From assembly GCA_039621445.1 (NCBI GenBank), contig CP154954.1, forward strand, positions 20,074,642 through 20,138,641: a stretch of DNA of 64,000 nucleotides, read 5' to 3'. Position numbers and translations under genes: made by a program. Position 1 is the first letter of the stretch. Each line of letters opens with the position of its first letter. The notes below the pieces were generated by a model. It saw only the letters and a list, made by a program, of their open reading frames with translations. It was not told the DNA's origin and did no database searches. This stretch comes from Euglena gracilis. Taxonomy: Eukaryota > Euglenida > Euglenophyceae > Euglenales. Positions 53,692 through 63,140 of this stretch are shown piece by piece.

Positions 53692-53900
53692 CCCCCCTTC
53701 AGTCCCTCGTACGATGTTCAACGCTGACCCCTCGTCCCCTCGACCCCCCCTTCAGTCCCTCGTACGATGTTCAACGCCGACCCCTCGTCCCCTCGACCCC
53801 CCCCCTTCAGTCCCTCGTATGACGTTCATAGCTGACCCCTCATCCCCTCGACCCCCCCTTCAGTCCCTCGTACGATGTTCAACGCCGACCCCTCGTCCCC
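53692..53900. repeat. Tandem repeat, unit about 55 bp, four units
   Basis: TTCAGTCCCTCGTACGATGT, TCAACGCTGACCCCTCGTCC, CCTCGACCCCCC repeated. It ends directly before the exon at 53918, so it lies in the intron and carries TTCAG acceptor-like ends in each unit. Confidence 0.85.
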
Positions 53901-53917
53901 CCCCTTGTCTTTTTCAG

Positions 53918-54066
53918 TTCCTGTGGTTGTTCTACCAGTGGCGCTGGCTCTTCGTGTGCCCGTGGGCGGCGTGGTGCTGGGCTTTGCCCACGCTGACCCA
54001 CGGCACTGCGCCTTGTATGAGAGCCATATCAAACCAAACCAAACCACCAGCCACAGAGTTGCGGGG
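53918..54066 (+). CDS. Candidate exon with hydrophobic segment
   Basis: Plus strand. After TTGTCTTTTTCAG the frame reads PVVVLPVALALRVPVGGVVL, then GFAHADPRHCALYESHIKPN and on to a GTTCCC donor. Codon usage favours G/C at third positions. The alternative frame is Trp-rich (FLWLFYQWRWLFVCPWAAWC) and less likely. The repeat upstream supplies several competing acceptors. Confidence 0.45.
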
Positions 54067-54377
54067 GTTCCCGTGCAGCCGTGCCGGGGAGGTCTGCAAA
54101 GAGATGACTGGGCTGGGCCCTGGGCTGGTCACTGGTTACAAGGAGTCTGTGGGGGGTTGGATCCTCCACCCAGCACAGCACCATGCAATTTTTTTTTATC
54201 TGGCACCATAAGAAATTTTCGACCAAACAACCAGTGCCACAGGGAAGAAGGAAACTGGTAGGGGTTCGGACCCCACCCGCCAGGATGGGGGTGGAAAGCA
54301 GGGGGTTGTACCCCCACCCACCACCCATGGGGTCCGGGAGTTTCCTCGGCTGACATCCCACAGCCTGGCATTCAGGG

Positions 54378-54439
54378 TCATGTGGCTTCCTGTGCGGTGC
54401 GGGTCCCCGATGCGTAATCCACGCCGAGTGCGATGCGGG
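54378..54439 (-). CDS. Candidate short terminal exon
   Basis: Minus strand. Acceptor GTTGTCCTCCCCAG, then (x)RIALGVDYASGTRTAQEAT and TGA. The plus strand over 54433-54600 is also open and convincing (MRAGEDNIKQPSWETRCRAV, then LPWFEKELLGEIRCKHHNQT). One strand must be a shadow; the splice site favours minus, the length favours plus. Confidence 0.35.
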
Positions 54440-56900
54440 CTGGGGAGGACAACATCAAGCAGCCATCATGGGAAACTCGTTGTCGAGCCGTTTTGTTGCC
54501 ATGGTTTGAAAAAGAACTTTTGGGGGAAATCCGCTGCAAACACCACAACCAGACTCCTTCAGAACACCTGGGGGAGGATGCCATAGGAGGAGGCACAAAC
54601 CCCTGGGGGGGATGTAAGACCAGGTGGGAGGTACGAGGGTTGGATGCAGGGGGGAGGATTGATACTAAAAAAAAAATATAAAAATTTTGGACATGTAAAA
54701 ATTTGGCGGCCCAAACAAAAACGGGTTTAAAAAATTTGGATGGATTTGTTCCGCCAATTTTTATCAAAGAAAAACAGGGAAATTTTAGAAAATTTTCAAA
54801 AAATTGGCGGTCGCGGCCAAAATTGTACAAAAATATTTGGTGGGATTATTTCTGCAAATTGTTTCCATTCCATTTTTGGTCATTGCCAATCCCCCCCGGC
54901 AATTTTCTGCCAGTTTTGGATTATCCACCTAAGGCATTGTGTGCTTCCATTCCAGAATCACCATGCTCCCAAAATTCCAAAAATCATGTTTTTTGGACCT
55001 TTTTGTCGGAAAAAATGTGAAAACTCTCAAAACGCTCAAAACTTGCATCTATGTTGCAAAATGACCAAAATTGTGTAAATTCCCTCCAGAAATGTACTAA
55101 TTCCCAAAACCGCAATTTTCTTGCAACCCTTCCGTAATTTTCCGCAATTTCCCCCCAATTTCCCCGCAATTTTCCCGAAGACCTCTGATATCAACTTCCC
55201 CCCTGGATCATTTTTTTTTGGCTATCAGTCACTCAGACCGCGCTAGGGTGGAGGGACCCCACTCCTCTTCGACTGGGGCGGTCCACCCTCCTCGCCCTGA
55301 AAATTTTGGTCTCAGGTAAAAATCTGGTCCAGCAGGCGGAATTTTCCAAGCCGGAATTATTTCCCTGCAGAAATTGGGGGGAAACCGAAAACAGGCCCAG
55401 AAGTTGCCAAAATTTGTCAAAATGTGGGCATTTATGAAACAATTTTTGCCTGTTGCCAAAATTACCCTTTTGGACCTATCTCTGAACCCTCCCGCAGGTA
55501 GGCTGTTTTCAGTCAAAATTTTCAGCAAAAAAAAATTCAAAAGGCAGACTCCCAAAAATAACCCCCCTTCTTTTTAACCCCCCCAGGCTTTTGCTTAAAA
55601 ACCCTGGGGGGGGTACTGGCTAGCCAATCGGCTAGACACTGGAAAAAATGGACTAGCTAGACCCCCCTCCCCCCGGGGGGGGGGCAGGGTTTGATATGAG
55701 GACAGGTGGGGGGGGTGGTCCGCCCCCCCCCTGCGGGCCAGGAGGGGGGGGGGGTGGGGGGGGGGGGACACCCCCCCACCTAAACAGTGGCGCGGTCCGG
55801 GTGACCGAAAAATTTTGACCCCCCTCCAAAACGACCAAAGGTGCCATTTTGGGCACTTTTTGGGCAAACCTTTGCCAAAAATGCAAAAAATTTTCAGCGT
55901 AAAGCGCCGGAGGAAAAAAATTGACCCTTTTGGGGGGGGTCCCGGGTACCACCCCCAGGGTCGGTCCGGACCCCCCTGGCAGGTGGGGGGGGTGCCTACC
56001 CCCCCCTGCGGGCCAGGAGGGGGGGGGTGGGGGGAACACCCCCCCACCCAAACCATGTACGCCCTCCTTATATCAAACCCTGGGGGGGGGGGGGTCCGGG
56101 GGTCCCCCGAACTGGGGGAAAAAAAATTTCCTCCGGCGCTGTGCGCCAGAGGAAAAATGAGGTTTTTAATCAGGTTTGGGCTGATTTTGTTCCAAAAATT
56201 CCCAAAAATGGCCAAAAACGAGCATTTTGGGCCATTTTTGGGGGGTTCCAAAAAATTTTCGGCGCTTCGCGCTGGTCACTGGAAAAAAAATTTCCATTAG
56301 CTAGCCCTGCTGGCAGACCTCCCGGGGGGGGAGGGTACTGCAATCCCGTAAGCAAATGCCTGCCCCCCCCCCAAATAACAGGGCGGGGTGCCCCATTATA
56401 CTGGCACCATCTTTTTGACCTTCCCCCCTGCCCCGTTATTCGGGCACTACCTGCCATCATCAAACGTTGGATCCCGCCCCGATTTTCACTACTAATGGAC
56501 CCCCCTGGGGGGATAACTGGTAAATCCGTGCCATGACACAGATATGCATGCATGTTTGTATACATACGTACATATATATACTCGCGGCAGGCAAGAATTG
56601 TGGAATATTCTCGTCCTAACCTCTTGGACCAAAAAAACTGAGGGTGCCCCGTTATTGGAACCATCTTTTTCGGCCTTCCCCCCACCCCGTTATTCGGGCA
56701 CTGCCCACTCAAAGGGCACTGCCCCGCTATTTGGGGGGGGTTAGGGTTTGAGGCCAATGGGAGGTCTGCTTGAGGGAGGACCCTAGAATTCCGTGCAGCA
56801 CTTTGCACTGAAAAATTTAATAAATTTGAAATAGCTCTGCCCCTACAGTGCCCTAAAACGCGCTTTGGCCAATTCTGGAGCAGCAAATGCCACTGTTCAG
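54440..56900. other. Mostly repeats
   Basis: 54650-55230 is AT-rich and non-coding in appearance. 55600-56330 is G/C-run element sequence. 56370-56760 has AAATAACAGGGCGGGGTGCC and CCCCGTTATTCGGGCACT repeats. Confidence 0.45.
55686..56082. mobile_element. TTTGATAT inverted-repeat element, copy 1
   Basis: CAGGGTTTGATATGAGG on the left, CCTTATATCAAACCCTG on the right, flanked by G runs. Contains TCAGCGTAAAGCGCCGG and CCCGGGTACC. Copy 2 at 58811-59177. Confidence 0.65.
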
Positions 56901-56929
56901 GTGGGAGGGGACACCCCCACCCCAGGGTT

Positions 56930-57118
56930 CAATCTTGGAGGGTGCAACTGCGCCCAATAAGACCCACCGCTCCATTTGGAAGGAATGTGTGGCATGGATG
57001 CTTGGACACAACCGCTGGGGCACTGACCGTATTGGAAACAACCACCGGGGCAGGGAGTGCTAAAGGAGCAGCCTGGGGCTGGTACAAAGTCAACCCGGCA
57101 GGTATCACACCAGTTCCC
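56930..57118 (-). CDS. Candidate exon, Ala/Pro/Val-rich or Cys-rich
   Basis: Minus strand. Acceptor GCCTCTCGTCCACAG. Frame 1 reads GTGVIPAGLTLYQPQAAPLA, then LPAPVVVSNTVSAPAVVSKH, similar in style to 47989 and 51562. Frame 2 reads GNWCDTCRVDFVPAPGCSFS, then TPCPGGCFQYGQCPSGC, a Cys-rich pattern like secreted modules. Frame 1 is preferred because of the similar exons, but the evidence is thin. Confidence 0.4.
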
Positions 57119-57239
57119 CTGTGGACGAGAGGCAAGGGGTGAAAACAGACGATGTGACACAGTACGATGCGATGTGACACAATACGATGCGATGTGACGG
57201 GATGTTGTCCGTCATGGCACGATTCAGTCAAAACCCGAA

Positions 57240-57431
57240 GTGAAACAGCATGGCAAACTGAATCTTCAAATGCGAATTCTGTTTTTTATTTCAGTTTTTT
57301 TTGTTCTTTTACTCTGGGGTGTGGGACTATTTTTGTTTTCCCCGAACGACGACGCAATGGAGACTCAGCGAAACATGCTCATATCAAAACGCCCCCCTCC
57401 AGGATTGGAGGCAGGGAAACATACTGAATGA
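57240..57431 (+). CDS. Small single-span membrane protein
   Basis: Plus frame of 63 codons with ATG at 57240: MKQHGKLNLQMRILFFISVF, a transmembrane stretch to ...WGVGLFLF, then a polar tail SPNDDAMETQRNMLISKRPP. A TTTTTATTTCAG acceptor lies inside the helix (to 57294), so the real exon might begin there with the same frame. Family unknown. Confidence 0.4.
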   Translation: MKQHGKLNLQMRILFFISVFFVLLLWGVGLFLFSPNDDAMETQRNMLISKRPPPGLEAGKHTE

Positions 57432-57533
57432 TGCGGGTAGTGCCTGCCAGCTGCGTCGGAACGTGGGATGGTGGCTGAATAAGTGTGCCAGGAACTTCAG
57501 CATACCGCCCTGAGAGAATGAGCACAGGACAAA

Positions 57534-57731
57534 ATGGCTCTCCTACCTTGCAATTTCACAATTCAGCGTAGCAAAACCACAAAAAGTCAGCCAGTGAATG
57601 TTTTTGCCTCTCAGTTCTGGCTCAACAGAGGCAAATTAAATCATGAATTGTTGCGAAAAAATGCACTAAAATGCTTTGTTTGTGGGCAGCAAAAAAAAAA
57701 GCCAGACATCTCCAAATCAGACATGAATTGA
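57534..57731 (+). CDS. Doubtful small open frame
   Basis: 65 codons, MALLPCNFTIQRSKTTKSQP...NALKCFVCGQQKKKPDI. Basic, with one C-x2-C. No splice site or relative to support it. Confidence 0.25.
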   Translation: MALLPCNFTIQRSKTTKSQPVNVFASQFWLNRGKLNHELLRKNALKCFVCGQQKKKPDISKSDMN

Positions 57732-57920
57732 AAGCCTCAAATTGTTTTGATTGTTCTCGAGGAAAGAAGGAATGGAGTAAGGGGGGGCAATGAAAACCAT
57801 CGCGGGGCTGGGGGCTTCACAAGCTGCACCTGTTGATCCCATCTCGACCTCACTAAAAGAATACTTTTTGGACAAGATATCAAACACAATTCAGTGCTTT
57901 GCTTCAGAAAATGACACAGT

Positions 57921-58175
57921 TTGATTCATTGGTCTGGTGCATTACGAATAGCACACTTTCAAACCCAGGATCATTTGGGAGCAATCCACTGTGGCTCTGG
58001 TACGGCTTGGGTGCTGGGAGACCTGAATGAACAGATGCGAATGAACAGGACAGGGGCAATTCTGATGACCGGGGAGAGGGGGAGGGGATCAACCCGCTGC
58101 ATTTCCCGAACCAGCCCAAAAATACTCCAGCATCTGAACTGGAACTGGCCCCCTAGCATCTCAGTGGAGGCACAC
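57921..58175 (+). CDS. Candidate exon, unknown protein
   Basis: The plus frame reads IHWSGALRIAHFQTQDHLGA, then IHCGSGTAWVLGDLNEQMRM and further to a G run at 58182. Composition is ordinary; a donor is not evident before the G run. Could be part of a first or internal exon. Confidence 0.3.
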
Positions 58176-58360
58176 CGTCGCCCGGGGGGGGGGGGGCACT
58201 TTCGGGCCCCCAGCGCCTTTTATGTCAAGGGGCGTACTCTAATGCTACCCAACCAAAACCTGACCCCCCCCTGGGGGCAAAATTGCCCTTCCCCAGGTAA
58301 GTTGGAAGTCTGGACTATTGCCCTTGTGCCTGCGTGTGCATGCATTGCGTGCGTGCGTGT

Positions 58361-58363
<3 letters not shown>

Positions 58364-58397
<34 letters not shown>

Positions 58398-58404
58398 GGT
58401 GTGG

Positions 58405-58440
<36 letters not shown>

Positions 58441-58470
58441 GGGTGGGTGTGTGTGTGTGTGTGGGTGTGT

Positions 58471-58510
<40 letters not shown>

Positions 58511-58527
58511 GGGTGGGTGTGTGTGTG

Positions 58528-58604
<77 letters not shown>

Positions 58605-58672
58605 TGTGGGTGTGTGTGTGTGTGTGTGTGTGTGGGTGCGGATGGGTGGGTTGGTGGGTGGGTGGGTGTTGT
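58364..58672. repeat. Long (TG)n/GGGTG microsatellite
   Basis: About 310 bp of TG with GGGTGGGTG and TGGGTG interruptions. The Val/Cys frames over it are artefacts. Confidence 0.95.
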
Positions 58673-58810
58673 GTTCAGGAGGTAGGTGGGTGGGTGTGCG
58701 TGTTCAGGTCACCTGCAAAGCGAGGTTCAATCGCTTTCTTTGGCCGGTCAGGGATGGTCAAGATGACGCACCCAGGCTTCTTTTCAAACAACCCTGGGGG
58801 AAAGGATGGT

Positions 58811-59177
58811 TCAGGGCTTGATATAAAAGCAGTTGGGGGGGGGGTCGGACCCCCCTGGTCCAGGGGGGGGGGGCACCTCACCTAAACAGTAGTGAGGTGG
58901 GTGATTTCCACCCGGTGCAAAACCCGGGTCGAAATTTCCCCCCAAATGGCCAAAAAAAAATCATTTTGGGCAGTTTTGGGGCAAACAATTGTCCAAAATG
59001 CAGGAAAAAAATCGGCGCAAAGCACCGAAAGGAAATTTCGACCTTTGGGGGGTCCCACCCGAGTTGGTCCGGACCCTCTTGACGGGAAGGGGGGGGGATC
59101 CAAACCGCCCCTCTGGTCTGGGAGGTGGGGGGACACTGCCACCTAAATCCTGTACACCCTCCTCATATCGAACCCTG
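58811..59177. mobile_element. TTTGATAT inverted-repeat element, copy 2
   Basis: CAGGGCTTGATATAA to CTCATATCGAACCCTG; interior matches copy 1 (GGCGCAAAGCACCG, GGTCGGACCCC). A shorter structure with CAGGGCTGTACAGGAA and TTCCTGTACAGACCCTG follows at 59312-59538. Confidence 0.65.
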
Positions 59178-59788
59178 GGGTGGCGCTTGTGCTGTGCACA
59201 GCAGTCAGTTTCTTTCCTGGCTTGGGCTGACCCAGGCAAATTTCTCTTGAAGACACTTCAGGGCAGGTGGGTGGTCCGGCCCCCTCTCCTTTGGTCAAAG
59301 GGGGACACCCAGGGCTGTACAGGAAGGTCTGGGGGTGGTCGACCCTACCCACCACAGCACCGCGCCGGGGAAATTTTGAAAAAAATCCGCAAATCGGGAA
59401 ATTGATCTGAAAATGGGAAATGAAGCGGAAAATGATGTGGGGTGGGGCATACTCTCCAACCTGCAAGGATGGTGGTGGGGGTGTTTGAACCCCCCCCATG
59501 CACCACATGGACTTTGGGGGGTTCCTGTACAGACCCTGGACAACCCCTTCCTAAACAAAATTTTGGTCAAAATGCAATCCTGGCACGTTTTGAGGGAATC
59601 CTGTGACGAATACTAAAAAGACAAAAGGAAAAAATGTTGTTAAATGAAAGGGAGGGGGAGGGTTGACTCCCCAGGGCCAAAAAAGTTTCAAAGCGATATC
59701 AAAAAGTGCTCCAAAAGCGCGTTTTCAGGCTATTTGATCGGGATGACAAAAATGCATGGTGAATCACTGGACATCATCAATTCTTGAC

Positions 59789-60119
59789 CTCAGGCCCCAG
59801 TGGGATCATCAACCTTCCCTGAGGAGAAGCCTGGATGCACCACTCGGAGACATTGCCCGACACAGTCACACGGCGTAACCTCCACGTGAACTTGGCGCCA
59901 ATGGCCACCCGGTTGAGCAGAGTGTACAGCTGAGAGACCTTGGTGACGGCCAAGTTGTCCATGGAAATGATGGCATCCCCAGGTTCTGCTCCTGTGGTGA
60001 GAAGCATTTGGGAACATGTGTCCTTGGCTGCAAACTTTTCTTGTTTGTTTATTTCATATTCATATGGGCCAGATGCAAAGGAAACCCCAACCTTGGGGAA
60101 GACCCATGCCGGTGTCACG
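59789..60119 (-). CDS. PDZ-like exon of multi-exon gene
   Basis: Minus strand. Acceptor GTAGAACAG, 331 nt, donor GTCAAG after 59789. With two bases from the previous exon it reads NVTPAWVFPKVGVSFASGPY...then GAEPGDAIISMDNLAVTKVS and QLYTLLNRVAIGAKFTWRLR. The order (GVSF strand, A-x-PGD-x-I-x-SMDN, then L..LL.....G....W.LRR) fits a PDZ domain; such domains bind protein C-termini. A TCACCACAG inside (to 59992) is an alternative acceptor, but the preceding 24 nt stay in frame. The upstream exon 60462 joins in phase. Confidence 0.6.
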
Positions 60120-60461
60120 CTGTTCTACAATTCTACTTGCTACAATCTTTAAAAAAAAACAATCAATCAGTTGTTCTGCTGTTATATATCGGCAAAGCTT
60201 TAAAATGTCCACCAAACAGCACTCACAAGTGGTGGAAAACACTTTCAGTGGCTTCTGTGGCAAGCAAAATGGGGGAAAAAACAAGGAAGAAATGTGTGTT
60301 TGAAAAAAATTGAAAAACGAGTGGATCTTTTCGATTTCACTCAAATATAAAATCACAATACCTGGGATGCTTGCAACTCATGAGAAGGAGAATAAATGCC
60401 CATCCCATTCTGGAACATTGGCTTTGGCATATGACAAGACATGATTAAAGCAAATGATTAC

Positions 60462-60779
60462 TTCTCCAACAGAATGTTCATTGAGAATGCCGTGGCGCCA
60501 CAGTCGATACCTGACCGGTAAAGCGTGCCCTTTGAGCTGAGAGTCTTGATGCGGACCCCAGCACCAAAAGTGGGGCTGAAGAAGGCCTCCACCTCACAAT
60601 CCAAGCGTTCCAGCAGTTTGGCCAGCTCTGCTTCATAGACAGCCTGATGGAGGCAAACAGAAATGGCAGTGACGCAACCGTGTCGCACCCAAACTTGAGC
60701 ATCCAAATGGTGGACCTCATCCTGGTTCGCCGCCCCAATGCTCACCCACGCCCACACATGTGGCGCCCCGCTCCTTGCC
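60462..60779 (-). CDS. Exon with second PDZ-like segment
   Basis: Minus strand; donor GTAATC after 60462. The start is either 60643 (acceptor TGCCTCCATCAG, phase 0) or 60779 (acceptor CCCACCCCCAG); both stay in frame. It reads AVYEAELAKLLERLDCEVEA, then FFSPTFGAGVRIKTLSSKGT and LYRSGIDCGATAFSMN. GVRI..LS.KG...RSGI..G...FSMN resembles a PDZ core with the usual Asp of the GD step replaced. The end phase (2) fits exon 59789-60119. Confidence 0.55.
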
Positions 60780-60861
60780 CTGGGGGTGGGACGCCAGAAA
60801 AACCCACAAAAACCCCTTTGAAATGAAATTGTGGCAACAGAAAATAATGCAGGAAGCATAC

Positions 60862-60935
60862 GTCGTGAGGATCTTGAACGACTTCTTGGCCCTTTCTTTC
60901 ATTGGCTGCGGAGAAGTACAAAGCAGCAGCAGGAT
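60862..60935 (-). CDS. Exon of the PDZ-like gene
   Basis: Minus strand, 74 nt, acceptor GCCCTGAAAG, donor GTATGC. Frame 1 (PAAALYFSAANERKGQEVVQ-DPHD) joins exon 60643 in phase 0. Frame 2 (ILLLLCTSPQPMKERAKKSF) follows 61026-61136 in phase 0 and joins exon 60779 in phase 2. Both chains are open, so transcript data are needed to choose. Confidence 0.45.
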
Positions 60936-61025
60936 CTTTCAGGGCATCGTTCGCAGAAATCAAAATCATTGGGGGGAAAACATTACAATTGCCCCCGTAT
61001 TTTGTAAAAATAATCAGTTTTGTAC

Positions 61026-61136
61026 TGAAAACGCAGTTGTCAAATGTTTTCTCTTTGCCCATGGCAAGCCCAACGTTGGGAATATGGTGCTGTCCCGGGA
61101 ATTATTATTCCCTTTGTTGTGCTGCTGCTGCTGCTG
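61026..61136 (-). CDS. Gln-rich exon of the PDZ-like gene
   Basis: Minus strand, 111 nt, phase 0 on both sides: acceptor CCGACGCACAG, donor GTACAA. Starts with five Gln (a CAG microsatellite at the splice site), then HNKGNNNSRDSTIFPTLGLP and a basic end. A polar linker. Confidence 0.45.
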
Positions 61137-61365
61137 CTGTGCGTCGGAGGTCAAACCAGTAAATATGAGGGGGGGATGACCAACTTTTTTGATTTGCACC
61201 ATGCAGGACAAACATTTCTTGTTTCAGAGAAAAATGATGTCTAAAATTGCAAGCCGTGTCCTGTACTTTGTGAAACGTGCGAAGGATATAATTCAGACAA
61301 AGAGGGCAGATTGCAGAAGGCTACATGCTCAGGGAACATGGGAGGGAGAAAACAATAGATAATAC

Positions 61366-61422
61366 TTGGAGCACTTGAAGCAGCTTGAGAATGGTCCACC
61401 AGAACCACAGCACGGGAAGCAT
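61366..61422 (-). CDS. Hydrophobic exon of the PDZ-like gene
   Basis: Minus strand, 57 nt, phase 0 both sides. A strong acceptor (CCACTTTTTTTTGCAG) and donor GTATTA bound MLPVLWFWWTILKLLQVLQ, a possible membrane helix or buried segment. Confidence 0.5.
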
Positions 61423-61615
61423 CTGCAAAAAAAAGTGGAACTTGAAAAAAAGCCAAAAACGAAAAAAAAGCAAAAAGACTAATGAATTAATTTTGATCAC
61501 TGGATAAAAACAGAACCAATAATAAAAAAAATAACAAAGCACTCAAGCAGCAGGGGAAACGGAGAAAATTGTCATTCTAATGGATAAAGAGTACAAACCT
61601 GAAACACCGGTGTAC

Positions 61616-61717
61616 CTGGGCAATCACCCAGTTGGGCAGCCGTTGCTCATATGTGGCTGTCCGCACCATGTCAAAGGAGCTCGTCCAGTCTGCCCCACGG
61701 CTGCATCTGCTGCGCCG
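61616..61717 (-). CDS. Exon of repeated module (copy 1)
   Basis: Minus strand. Donor GTACAC after 61616; the acceptor is uncertain (GGAAAGAG is in phase). Reads ...SRGADWTSSFDMVRTATYEQ-RLPNWVIAQ. Near-identical copies at about 62596-62697 (minus) and 63640-63740 (plus). In both copies the donor position reads GCACAC in place of GTACAC. Confidence 0.5.
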
Positions 61718-61900
61718 CTCTTTCCACCCGACACCCCCCCTATCTACCCCCTGGGCCCCCCAGCTCACCAGCTCACCAAAGTTTATTTAAAACGTGGGAA
61801 GGGGACAGTTTTTTTTTTCCTAGCCCAAAAGGGAGCACCAGTTGGCCAGGCATTTAGAGCAATTGGATTGGTCGTCGCATGATGCTGGTTTGATACTCAC

Positions 61901-61954
61901 GTGTGACTCAAACCAAATGATCACAGCTTTCTCAACTGACCGGATCCAGGGCCA
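61901..61954 (-). CDS. Exon of repeated module: WPWIR type
   Basis: Minus strand, 54 nt, phase 0 both ends: acceptor TTCAAAAACAG, strong donor GTGAGT. Product WPWIRSVEKAVIIWFESH. Copies: about 62881-62934 (minus; WPRTRSVEKA...) and 63403-63456 (plus). Confidence 0.6.
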
Positions 61955-62124
61955 CTGTTTTTGAAGTGCCGGGCAAGCCACAGCTGCCCGTGATCCCCGT
62001 TGATGGGGTTGCCGCGGTATCGATTGAGTTTTGCCGGCAACTGTTCAAGTGGACAACTTGACCGTTGGAGGATGTGCTCAGCAGTGGACAACCAACAAGT
62101 TTTCCCCCCTGGGTTGCAAATTAC

Positions 62125-62176
62125 CTCCTCCGCTGGAGGTGTTTTGTGCACCGGGGCACCAATCAGCTTTGCCGTT
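62125..62176 (-). CDS. Exon of repeated module: TAKL type
   Basis: Minus strand, 52 nt: acceptor GACCCAATGCAG, donor GTAATT. With AG from the upstream exon it reads R-TAKLIGAPVHKTPPAEE and then joins WPWIR in phase 0. Inverted copy at 63181-63232. Confidence 0.6.
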
Positions 62177-62412
62177 CTGCATTGGGTCACAGAACCGCAC
62201 CCTCCCACCGGCCCCAGCGGGTGGGCAGGAGGGTGATGGGAGGCGTTCGGGACGTTCCGGGATGGACAACGGAATCGCACCTGCCTCCTGCATTTCCGGG
62301 CATTGGCATTGAAGTGTTGGGTTGGCGGGGTGTTGGGGAAAGAGGAAGATGTTGACTGGTGGCTGAAGGTCTGCAGTGGCCGCGCCAGTTGGGGAGAAAG
62401 GGCCCGGTCAAC

Positions 62413-62541
62413 CTGAGTGGTGTGTGAAAGCCCAGCTCTGGCAGTTTGCTGGGCTTCGTGATGACCAACCTTTGCTCCTTAGACTGCTGATTCCTGTGAT
62501 GCAGTTCCGTCGAGTCTGATTGGGCCGTCAGCATTGGGAGC
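62413..62541 (-). CDS. Exon of repeated module: LPMLTAQ type
   Basis: Minus strand, 129 nt: acceptor GCCTTTTGGCAG, donor GTTGAC. Reads LPMLTAQSDSTELHHRNQQS, then KEQRLVITKPSKLPELGFHT-PLR, ending with two bases that match the TAKL exon phase. Inverted copy at 63791-63919 of equal length. Confidence 0.6.
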
Positions 62542-63140
62542 CTGCCAAAAGGCACGAAAGGGGGCGAAGTTCAGATAAGGGATGGGTGTGCCTGGGCAAT
62601 CACCCAGTTGGGCAGCCGTTGGTCATATGTGGCTGTTCATACCACGTCAAAGGAGCTCGTCCAGTCTGCCCCACGGCTGCATCTGCTGCGCCGCTCTTTC
62701 CACCCGACACCCCCCAATCTACCCCCTGGGCCCCCCAGCTCGCCAGCTCACCAAAGTTTGTTTAAAACGTGGGAAGGGGACAGTTTTTTTTCCTAGCCCA
62801 AAAGGGAGCACCAATTGGCCAGGCATTTAGAGCAATTGGATTGGTCGTCGCATGATGCTGGTTTGATACTCACGTGTGACTCAAACCAAATGATCACCGC
62901 TTTCTCAACTGACCGGGTCCGGGGCCACCGTTTATAAAAATGCTGGGCAAATCTCAACCACGTTCTGCCTTCCTTCTGTATGAAAAATCTGTCCAGTATT
63001 AGCATTAGCGTCCCGTCTGCATTTTTAACTTCAGCACTTCAGAACTTAAACCCCTCCACCTATAAGAAAAACATTTCTTATAGGTGGATTTCCAAAAAAA
63101 ACGGCCCGGGGGTTTCTTATAGGTGGGTTGCAATGTCCCA

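Larger units (their letters stand above)
61607..62960. repeat. Tandem exon module, unit about 980 bp, 1.4 copies
   Basis: 61607-61980 repeats at 62587-62960 with few changes, including the WPWIR and SRGAD exons and the intron between them. The gene would therefore carry these exons twice in series. Confidence 0.85.

Noticed and set aside
58318-58885. Three overlapping frames of 167-254 codons rich in Val/Cys or Gly
   Set aside because: They are translations of the (TG)n/GGGTG microsatellite at 58364-58672.
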